Shown one piece after another: positions 55,951 through 64,000 of a stretch of DNA of 64,000 nucleotides (within the stretch, counting starts at the first letter, position 1; each line of letters opens with the position of its first letter). The notes under the pieces were generated by a model. It ran no database searches. It worked only from the letters and a program-made list of their open reading frames with translations, and was not told the DNA's origin. Position numbers and translations under genes: made by a program. The DNA comes from Jaapia argillacea MUCL 33604 (taxonomy: Eukaryota > Basidiomycota > Agaricomycetes > Jaapiales > Jaapiaceae), in contig KL197709.1 in assembly GCA_000697665.1 (NCBI GenBank), positions 597,877 through 661,876 on the forward strand, given 5' to 3'.

Positions 55951-58383
55951 ATGGACTTCAACTTCCCATCCATCTACGTGTTTGGATTCGGAGGACTCGC
56001 TTTCATCTTTGTGGTCATCGTTCGCTTCTGTCGTAACTCTCTTTCTGACATACCTGGACCGAAGCCCGAGAGTTTTCTACTTGGTGAGAGCGCACTTCCT
56101 TTCCTACCTTGAGTTTCTTGATAGAGCCTCGTACAGGCAATATGCGGCAGCTGCAGCAAGGAAAGGCAGGTGAGGCAGACTTCCAATGGATGAATACATA
56201 CGGAGGCATCATCCGCATCAAGATCCCGTTTGGCGTAAGTCAGGTTGCAGCAAGAAAAACCTATGTTTCGACGGTATTCACATGGCGTCGAACAGGAGGA
56301 CGCACTCATAGTAACTGATCCCAAGGCCTTGCAATACATATTGTCGACTTCCGGCTATAGCTTCATCAAGCCTCTCGACTTGGTCGAAATTGCTCGTGCT
56401 TTAATGGGAGTGGGTCTCGTTACCGTTGACGGTAAGCAACTGTCATGGCTTCACTTTCAACATTACTCAAGTATTCGCGTTGAAGGTGACGTTCACAAGA
56501 GGCAGAGGAAGTTGATGTTACCAGCGTTCGGTACACCTGAAACCAAGGCATTTTTTCCTGTCTTCCGGTCGGTTTCCGAGCAGGTATGTTTAGCATTGGG
56601 CCGCGTAAAATGTTGACGACCGTATCCATGTTTGTCATCAGCTCATATCGATGTGGAACGAGTCTGTCAGCAACGAGGGCGGACGAGCTGTTCTCGATGT
56701 ACTCTCCTGGCTCAACCGTGCTGCCCTTGATGCAGTTGGAGAAGGTAATCGTTATCGTTTCCTCCTAATCACCTGCTTATGGTCAATTACAGCTGCATTT
56801 GACTACAAATTTGGCGCCCTTCACGAGTCTGACAATGAATTGGGTCGGGCATACAACAACCTCTTGTCTGTATTGTCACTCAAACCTACTGAACTACTTG
56901 ACGTCAACTCTCACTTCGCAGTGCGGACGCTTTTGCCACACCTTCAGCTCTCAAAGTATTTGCCGATAGTACCACGAAGTGGATCCCCCCTTCCGTCCTC
57001 AGGGTGATCTACAAGAACTTGCCTGCGCCTGGTCTCAAACGTATCCGGTCCACTTACGCTCTAGCTGAAAAGGTGGCAAGACATCTCGTTGAGTCGAAAC
57101 GGGAAAGTTTTCTTCGTGGCAAGAGCAGTCGCGACGTTCTGTCTATCCTTGGTATGAAAACTCTCAAACTACTATTAGATCGGTGTTACCTGAACTTGTC
57201 CGGCTTAGTTCATGCAAATTCTTCCACGAACCCCGCCGCCCGATTGTCTGAATCAGAGATGTATGCCCAGATGCGGTATGCTTGTCCTCGTGTTCGAGCG
57301 CCCGGGTCTCCTACATCTCACCTACTTCCCCTCACAGCACAATGATTTTAGCGGGACATGAAACGAGTGGTTCGTATGATGACCCTTTTGAGAATTCTTG
57401 TTTCTGATTCCTTATAGCCAATAGCTTGGTAATCATTCTTCGACTTGTCTGCCGACATCCAAAGAAATAATGACAATCTCAGACTTGGACGCTCTGGGAG
57501 CTTGCAAAAAATCCAAAAATGCAGCTACGCCTTCGCCGCGAGATCAGAGATGCGGAAGTGGCGGTCCGTCAGCGGGGGGATTCTGAGTTTAGACTTGTGG
57601 ACATTGAAGCCATGGCTTATCTACAAGCCGTACTGAAGGTATGGTTGTCTTAAGTATCCCTCGCAGGCTTCTGTCGGTGACATGCTGATCATGGCTTCAG
57701 GAGTCCCTTCGACTCCATCCAGTGGTTCCTCAGATGCAGCGCGAAGCGTCGAAGGACGACGTCCTTCCGTTACACAAACCCATCCGAACTAATTCAGGAA
57801 AATTAGTGTCTGAGGTTCCAATCCCTAAAGGCACCCAGCTGATCCTCTCTGTCGCGGGATATAATCGGTTTGTTCCAAAGACCGCTAATTCGAGCCCATT
57901 GATTGAATCTGCCACCACTCTAGTCACCCAGACGTATGGGGTTTGGACGCCCATTCATTCAACCCTGATCGCTGGTTGGGTAATGATGCGAAAATTAGCA
58001 AGATCCCGGCGGTAGGGGTTGTTGGAAATTTGTGGGTACCACCTTCAAGAAGACTCTGCTTGCAGTCGAATCTGATTCTCTCCCAAAAGGCTCACATTTT
58101 CGAGCGGTATACGCTCTTGCATTGGATGGCGGTTCGCGTACGTCTCTTCGCCCTGTCCATGAAACTGGCTGGCTCACGCCGCTCCCGTCGTCTATTCTCT
58201 CACAGAATGATTGAAATGCAGACCCTGCTCGTGGATCTCATCAACAACTTTGAATTCTCTCCCACTGCAGACAGCACGAAGATCATCAGGCTTCCAGCTA
58301 TGGTGATGGTACCCATGGTAGAAGGGAAGTACAACGAGGGTGCGCAGATGCCTTTGATGGTCTCTGTTGCCGCTCGAGATTAA
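55951..58383 (+). CDS. Cytochrome P450 monooxygenase, tandem copy 2
   Basis: Closely related to copy 1 over its full length with the same intron layout. MDFNFPSIYVFGFGGLAFIF is the anchor, then IPGPKPESFLLG. AGHETSANSLTWTLWELAKN is the I-helix, again assembled through an 11-nt microexon (57418-57428, CCAATAGCTTG). ESLRLHP is the ExxR motif, FNPDRW the PERF-like box, and TFSSGIRSCIGWRFA the haem loop with Cys. It ends PLMVSVAARD. All junctions use GT..AG. The pair arose by tandem duplication; the different residues around the substrate-recognition segments suggest diverged substrates. No terpene or polyketide synthase is nearby, so a biosynthetic cluster is not supported. Confidence 0.88.
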
Positions 58384-58394
58384 GCCACGACGGA

Positions 58395-58600
58395 GAAAGG
58401 CACTTTGGTTTCGAATGTCACTTATTTATTCGTCTCGGTATGCATGACACTTCGAGGTCCAGTTTCACTGTATTCGTTGGGACGAGAAGGTTGATGTTCT
58501 CTCCTGAAGGTAGCGACGGCCACACAAAAATAAGACCACTAATGTCAAGACACCCAGTCGAACCTTAGCGCTATGGCCACTGGCCATCGTCGGTACTTGT
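58395..58600. repeat. Direct repeat copy 1 (about 200 bp)
   Basis: Matches 59100-59300, sharing GTATTCGTTGGGACGAGAAG and TTGATGTTCTCTCCTGA. In the - strand reading it encodes the C-terminal hydrophobic tail of the 205-residue frame next to it. Confidence 0.75.
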
Positions 58601-59082
58601 TTCTCTCCCCCTTGCGTGTTCAGATCTACGGCGGCAACATCGTCAACGACGTCATTCAAACCGGGCAGACCATGGTGCCTACATCGGAGTAAAGTCGAAA
58701 GTCCCAAATCGTAGTAGCGAAGTTCTGAGAAGAAGTCGTTAGAGAAAGTTGGGTTTTCAAGGATGGTAACGAGAAGAGACTGAAGTGCCGCACAGCGTCC
58801 GGGGGGAGTCCAAATGCTGCTTAAGAGTCTGAGTTTCGTATCTGTTAGCCTGATCGAAAGAGAGCTGGATACGGCGGTTTGTTGTACCGCATGAGTCAGA
58901 CTCAGCGAGAGCCCGAAGATTAGACTTGTTGGAATCAGCCTTTGAACTCGAGTAACCGATGTAGTGGTCCATATCCACAACCGCGGATGTATATCTTCGT
59001 CATAGCCGCTATAGCCGCACAAGTCAATCAGTGGCCCCTCAGTATACCTCGTTGGTGTGATACAGAAATCTACATCCCACAA
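58465..59082 (-). CDS. Possible tail-anchored membrane protein (205 aa), unassigned
   Basis: One uninterrupted frame starting MWDVDFCITPTRYTEGPLID. The middle is mixed polar (SELRYYDLGLSTLLRCRHHG), and near the end GHSAKVRLGVLTLVVLFLCG is a good transmembrane helix followed by a short basic tail, as in tail-anchored proteins. No family was recognised. Its last 130 bp are also present as the second direct repeat just upstream, so its 3' end was duplicated. A start further upstream cannot be excluded. Confidence 0.4.
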   Translation of the reverse strand: MWDVDFCITPTRYTEGPLIDLCGYSGYDEDIHPRLWIWTTTSVTRVQRLIPTSLIFGLSLSLTHAVQQTAVSSSLSIRLTDTKLRLLSSIWTPPGRCAALQSLLVTILENPTFSNDFFSELRYYDLGLSTLLRCRHHGLPGLNDVVDDVAAVDLNTQGGEKQVPTMASGHSAKVRLGVLTLVVLFLCGRRYLQERTSTFSSQRIQ

Positions 59083-59099
59083 CTCCGTAACAATGGAGA

Positions 59100-59300
59100 G
59101 GCAGTTTGGTTTCGAACTGCCACTTGTTTATTCTTCTCGGTATGCATGACCCTTCCAGCTCCAGTTTCACCGTATTCGTTGGGACGAGAAGTTTGATGTT
59201 CTCTCCTGATGGTAGCGACAGCCACACAAAGACAAGACCATTAAACGTCAAGAGACCCACGTCAAACCTTGGCGCTCTGTCCATTGGCCTCGGTCAATAC
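59100..59300. repeat. Direct repeat copy 2
   Basis: Second copy of 58395-58600. It overlaps the extreme 3' end of the LARP7-like gene, whose TAA-side flank therefore derives in part from the repeat. Confidence 0.75.
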
Positions 59301-61330
59301 TTTTTTCTCTTCCTCTTCCGTTTCGCCTTGTCCTCGTCACCATCTTCAATATGACGCCCTCCATCGGCCACAGCGCCTCGCAAAGCTCTCTCCACAGCGG
59401 CTCTCCGAATCTTCTCAGGCACCTTGTCCCAGTACAGGTCCTCTTTCTTGCCGGTCACTGCTTCGACTTCGATTGGCTGTCCCTCTTGACCCTTACTGGT
59501 GCTTGAGGTCGAGAGGAGTTTGGCACCTTCTGCATCGAGACCATCACGTTGTATAATTGGAAAGGTGGCGAAGTGCTCGACAAGCAGGGAATTGTGATCG
59601 GGTGTGGCTACGCGGAGGTAACACTGAAAACGACGGCGTGAACAATCAGCTGGCGGCAATAAGAAAAGATATCGAAAAGGACGTACGGAATCCATTCCTT
59701 TGGTAAAATCAACATAATCCAACCCATCCGTGTCACCACCCCCGGCCTTCGACTCGTCAGAACCATTCTGTGCAGAAGCAGTTAGAGTTCTGGAGAACAG
59801 TGTTCTGAGCGTTGTCTTGTTCGTTGAGGGATGGACATTGCGAACAAAGAGAAGGCAATTGGGTGGATATGGTGATACGATGGTCAGCGGCTGAGATCCT
59901 GAACCGTTCAAGGTTGAAGGAGGTGGCAGCGGGGTTTGTTTGCGAGTTTCTTGTCGAGTCTGGGATGGCGGCGCCTTCTCCGCTGCGTCTTCCACCGAGC
60001 GCTTGCGCTTCGTAGATCCTTGACGACCATCCTCCTCTCCGTCGTCGCGGGTCCGACTACCTGGTTGTTGCTTGGTCGAAGGTTGAGACTGGGAATGACT
60101 GTGCGAATCGAAAGAGGCTGCTTCATCCAACAACCGCTGTCGATAGGCGAGGTACTCATCCTTAAGCTCGTCCCACTTCCTTTTGCTCAGCGTCCGAAAT
60201 CCCAAGATTCGAGCTTCAACTCGCAATTCTTCCTCCCTAGAGTCGTCTCCATAGGCCTCGGCATCAACGGATTCGTCGTCGTCGTCCTCTTCGTCTAAGC
60301 TTGAACCTTTTCCTTTCAAGTCTGCCACGCTACCTGTAGGAACCGGGGGGTGACGAATTGGCTTCCAAGGCCATTCTTCTAAGATTCGATCCACGTCTTC
60401 GGTCCGAAAGAGGGTAACAAGTGCGAAACCTTTACATTTCGGTTTGTCGCCTGGTTTATCGAGGTGGTGCGCGGGTAATATAATGTTCTGGACGGCAGGG
60501 AGGTGACTGTCGGTTGAGGAGAGAATGATAGTGGCGAAACGATATATGCCTGGGATCGTTCGATAGGCTGCTGGTATGTTTTCCTGCAAGGGTGATTACT
60601 ACTGGGCAGCCGGAGATTCAAGACGGCGGGAAGACGTACGAGAGAAACACATCGTTTCTCCCAAAAGTCCCTTGACGTGCCCCCCACTCTCTCAACCATA
60701 TCCACCCAGTCCGATCTCCTAACTTCATGCCCACCCAGAACGTCTCTAACATTCCCTACTTCCTTCTTATACCAATTGGCTCGCGAGGGAGAGGATACGA
60801 GCATTCGTACCTCCAGTGCACCCACGTCGCTGGTAAGAGCTCGAATAGACTTGACGGCTAAGAGCTCACTTGGGTTGGATATGTGAGCAAAGTAAGGAGA
60901 ATGCTGGAATATGAAACTAAGAGGGATGACTTTGGTTCCATCAGAGGTTCCTCGAAGCGGATGGTAAGACGAATGAACACGTACATCCTTCAGAATTGGA
61001 TTCGATAGTTCGCCTGAGGTCTGGTTCAGACCACAACGCGTAGTCCGACAGGGCAAGGGATATAAGAATCCCATAGTCATCCTGTGGAATGGACATATCC
61101 GTTTCTTTCTCTTTCCCTTTACCCCATCCCCCTGGCTGGGTCCCATAATGTTGCGCTTCCCGTGGTTCGAACCCGTCAGCCTCTTCACTTGCGCCGATGG
61201 AGGACTTGGGTGATTCGACGGTCTCGCGTGAGGATACGACAGTGGCCCCAGCAGGCAGACGTCGCGTCCTTCCCTGGTTTTGGCTAGCTTTCCCGAGTTT
61301 ACGAGGAACGAATTGGAAGCCTGTGGACAT
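59294..61330 (-). CDS. La-related protein 7 / Pof8-like RNA-binding protein
   Basis: Family members bind telomerase RNA or U6/7SK snRNA and protect 3' ends. Start MSTGFQFVPRKLGKASQNQG. DYALWSEPDLRRTIESNSEG splices (GTACGT..CAAAG) to FIPLSFIFQHSPYF, the core of a La motif. SALEVR-like strand and DFWEKR follow, then ENIPAAYRTIPGIYRFATII (spliced via GTACGT..TGCAG) as an RRM-like unit, an acidic and basic linker, and a C-terminal xRRM: NCLLFVRNVHPSTNKTTLRT, YVDFTKGMDS to CYLRVATPDHNS, then GKKEDLYWDKVPEKIRRAA. The LYWxKvPEKiRR box is typical of La/LARP7 second RRMs. It ends in a Lys/Arg-rich nuclear tail. Confidence 0.72.
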
Positions 61331-61710
61331 TTGCTTCGGCCTCCAGCGGTCTTATATGTCGAAACTTGGCGGAAACACCGTTGGCCTGCAGTCAGAAACT
61401 TGAAGGGAGGACAGAAACGTAACGGAAACACCACATCCTTGCTGCATCCCATTTTAGGAGTTCGAATCTTCAAACTTGAGTGGGCTTCTGATTCAAGAAA
61501 CGGGGAACTTCTTGGGTTGTCGTCCGCTTCTATCATCTTGTCTATCTCGAGCCACCAAGTTCTGATACTGTATAAAGGCCATCTACCAGCCACACAGTCG
61601 TAAGAACCCATCGCCATTGCTGCGATATCTTGAAAACGGATTGATCTGACGATCAACTTGCAGGATCGCCTCACCATCAACTATCCCAGTGTTGTTGGCC
61701 TTTAGCCATT

Positions 61711-63350
61711 ATGCCAGCCCATCAACGGCCCCCCCACTGGGTCGAAACCTGGCAAACCGACGAAGAGACTGGCTGGTTGAATAACAAATACGTCCCAGTG
61801 TAAGTCCCCTCCATCCACTACCCATTTGCCTCGCTTTACAAACCCCCACCACTAAATTCCATTGACCTGCCGCAGAAATCTTCATGCCAAGCCACTCGAA
61901 GACCGCCTTTATCTTGCCGCGTCTGCATTTGCACGACTGGTCAAGTGGCCCTCTCCTCCTACCGATGTCCCTCCAAAGCACCGGCAAGAAAGCTCCCTGA
62001 AGGAGTTATGGCACCAGGTCAGTCTCTGGATCCATTTCCAGCTGCTGATAATTCAAGCTGGTTCCTACCCCGTTCTATTGACCAGTTCACGTACTGGATC
62101 GGCATCCTCACCTACCAGCCAGACCCCGACCGACTTACCAATGCCAGACATTGGCAAAATGATTTCCGACCAAAACGCACATTCAAGCAGGAGAAGCGCC
62201 TTGATTTGTTTACGCTATACCCTCAAATTTCTGTCAAGGCATTTTTGTCGTCTTTTTTCGAGGAGCGGGGTTATACTTATGAAAGGCGGAGGTGTCACGA
62301 AGCTGTAGTATTGGTTGGGACTTTCCTGAGGTTTCTAAAACGAATCGACTTTTACCGATCCGAGGGAACCGAAATGAGTGATTTGCTGGATGAAGCGTTG
62401 GAAGTTGTTGGGACGGTCAGTCGTGCTCAATAATCTCAGCCGATCCAGCTAATCTTGTATGAGTACCTGACAGGCAAGCGAAGAACTCCCAGCCACAAGA
62501 CAAATATCCACACTCATCCCATGTTCATTCTCCCAAGGATGTACGCATATTTTCGTGGAACCCGTCCCACCCAGCTATCCTTCAGTTACACCGTCGCTCG
62601 AGGTCCTCGTATGCAACTGGGCCGACCCGGACTCGTTACCTTGGGATTCTTGGGAACTTGAAGAAGAGGGTGAGGATGTCGAAGATCCATTGATGCATGC
62701 CCTTTCACGAACACACAAACCCGGTCCCGCGACTGCCTGCCTCAAAAGGCGGAAGATCGTCGGGATTCACCCCCCTCGTCCAGGTGACAAACCGTCGTTT
62801 ACCTCTAGCGAGTCGATCGAACAAGGAATTCTCCACCGATTTGGGTGTATCGTGCTCGAGGCGTGGCCCACATCTCGTGACGTGTGCGACCCCTCCCTCT
62901 CGCCGGGTTCCAGTGCCTCCACCCCGCATGGGACTTCCGATATCATTACAGTGCCCGTTGATCCTCAGGTGCTGGACTCCCTGAGAATAGGGATGATTCT
63001 CGAAGGTGTTTGGGTTGGGTTGATCCCAAACAGCGATGCTGAGAAAAATACCAGCGGTGGTGATGATGAAAACAAGGGAAACGGAACCAGTGAAGTCCCG
63101 AAACCCATATTCCACTATCTAGAACGCATTTATGCAGTTCAAACAAGCTACCACACGATCATCAAGGACGTGCAAGAAGATCGACGTAAGTAGCGTCCTT
63201 TGTGATCTGGTTTTGAGTCTACATCTCGCCTTTGCAGCTGCTTGGTGGAGTCCCCGCGAGACGGATGAGAGCCTCGGGCTCACTCTCGCTGGGAGAATGG
63301 ATTTATTGTCTTCCATTCGGGCATATCTTCCCCACTCCCCAGAAACCTGA
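61711..63350 (+). CDS. Unrecognised conserved-looking protein, six or so exons
   Basis: Product not recognised. Starts MPAHQRPPHWVETWQTDEET; GTAAGT..CGCAG joins KYVPV to NLHAKPLEDRLYLAASAFAR. GTCAGT..ACCAG joins ELWHQ to FTYWIGILTYQPDPDRLTNA. Further on, RCHEAVVLVGTFLRFLKRID, LEVLVCNWADPDSLPWDSW, GILHRFGCIVLEAWPTSRDV, GMILEGVWVGLIPN and ERIYAVQTSYHTIIKDVQED are visible. The last exon (from about 63240) ends SIRAYLPHSPET. Trp-rich, soluble, without obvious motifs. Divergent from the LARP7-like gene over 380 bp. The junctions around 62430-62580 are uncertain. Confidence 0.5.
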
Positions 63351-63541
63351 AGTTTTTGACCACGTAGATGATTGTATTACCAGGTTGTGTGTACTTTTTG
63401 ACTTCTCTTGTTTGTAGTTCGCGTGCTGCTGTATAACGGCTCTCGTTGAATGAAATCGGACCTTTTTCTTGGCAAAACGAGGAGACCTGGCTTGATTGAC
63501 GAAAACAACAGGCAGTGGTATATACGACAAGTGGGCGCCGA

Positions 63542-64000
63542 CTAAGCAGTGATACTGGGTTCGATTTCCCCCAAGAGCAGCGTCCCGTCCTTGCTCGCGG
63601 TGAGAACTAGAACAGATTCTCAATCAATATCTGGCTGCAATGTAGTACCAAAAAGCCACTTACTAATTGGTTCCTTCGGGTGAAAGTCAACCGCCGTCAC
63701 TGTTCCCTTATGGCCAGGCAACTAAACACAAGAATCGACCCAATGTTTAGAAGTTGATCCTCGACGTCAACACAAACCAGCGTACCTTATATTGCATCTT
63801 CCCACTATCGACATCCCAAATGCAGACACATCTATCAGCACCGCCTACAGCGACTCGTCGCCCTCCGTCATCCTTACTCCAAGCTCCCTTCAATAAAGCA
63901 TGTTCGAAACCGGCAGGGGCGCCCGTCAAGACCCTGTGGATTCGCGAAGGGGAGGGTGAGAAGGGTCGAACGTCGTGGATGATGGTTTGGGATGAGAATG
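63542..64000 (-). CDS. SNRNP40: U5 snRNP 40-kDa WD40 protein, partial (C-terminus)
   Basis: Only the 3' end lies in the window; the gene continues beyond 64000. GFEHALLKGAWSKDDGGRRV, then GGADRCVCIWDVDSGKMQYK (a WD repeat), spliced (GTACGC..TTTAG) to LPGHKGTVTAVDFHPKEPI, then (GTAAGT..TCTAG) to LTASKDGTLLLGEIEPSITA and stop. The order and the ending TLLLGEI match the last two blades of SNRNP40 / fission yeast Cwf17, which sits on Prp8 in the U5 snRNP. Other WD40 proteins rarely show this C-terminal sequence. Confidence 0.82.

Noticed and set aside
49370-58383. Secreted hydrolase plus two P450s as a secondary-metabolite cluster
   Set aside because: No backbone synthase, transferase or regulator is present; the P450s are a simple tandem pair.
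63555-63600. GGGTTCGATTTCC as a tRNA B box
   Set aside because: It lies in the coding end of the SNRNP40-like gene and no cloverleaf forms.

Overview
The window comes from a filamentous basidiomycete nuclear genome, most likely an Agaricomycete. Protein-coding genes are dense on both strands and cut by many short introns (about 50-80 bp, GT..AG). Intergenic spacers are short and recognisable products are eukaryotic: Atg22, SAP18, mitochondrial uL13, a La-related protein, a U5 snRNP WD40 protein, CYP monooxygenases and many F-box proteins. No species is named because nothing here is diagnostic at that level.

Layout. 0.4-2.3 kb: a gene with a CHORD-like zinc-binding pattern, split by a solo LTR with a clean 5-bp target duplication. 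3.3-10 kb: an ATG22 gene, then an F-box gene duplicated in tandem; a 60-bp ATG22 scrap lies between the copies and the second F-box copy carries a stop. 10.3-20.6 kb: SAP18, an F-box gene, an F-box scrap, mitochondrial-type methionine aminopeptidase, another F-box gene, a probable RNA polymerase I factor (Rrn9-like) and mitochondrial ribosomal protein uL13. 20.7-23.2 kb: unassigned coding-like sequence and a DUF6593-like gene. 23.3-29 kb: a 1.75-kb inverted duplication carrying two divergent F-box genes around a third F-box/LRR gene.

29.2-34.3 kb: Mn superoxide dismutase, a short-chain dehydrogenase with one in-frame stop, tRNA-Thr(AGT), a small glycine-rich membrane protein and a Ure2-like glutathione transferase. 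35.5-43 kb: a multi-pass MARVEL-like membrane protein and a degenerate relative, an N-myristoylated NADAR-domain protein, and glycerol dehydrogenase. 43-49.1 kb: a tandem duplication of the glycerol dehydrogenase tail plus an F-box gene (second copy degraded). 49.4-58.4 kb: a GPI-anchored secreted hydrolase-like protein and two tandem P450 genes. 58.4-64 kb: a small repeat-flanked membrane ORF, a LARP7/Pof8-like protein, an unrecognised gene and the 3' end of a SNRNP40-like gene.

The main theme is a neutral housekeeping backbone interleaved with a fast-evolving F-box family that has expanded locally by at least three separate duplications, two tandem and one inverted. Both tandem events dragged along a scrap of the neighbouring housekeeping gene. 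Exon structures were read by eye from splice consensus and frame continuity, so individual junctions should be treated as models.
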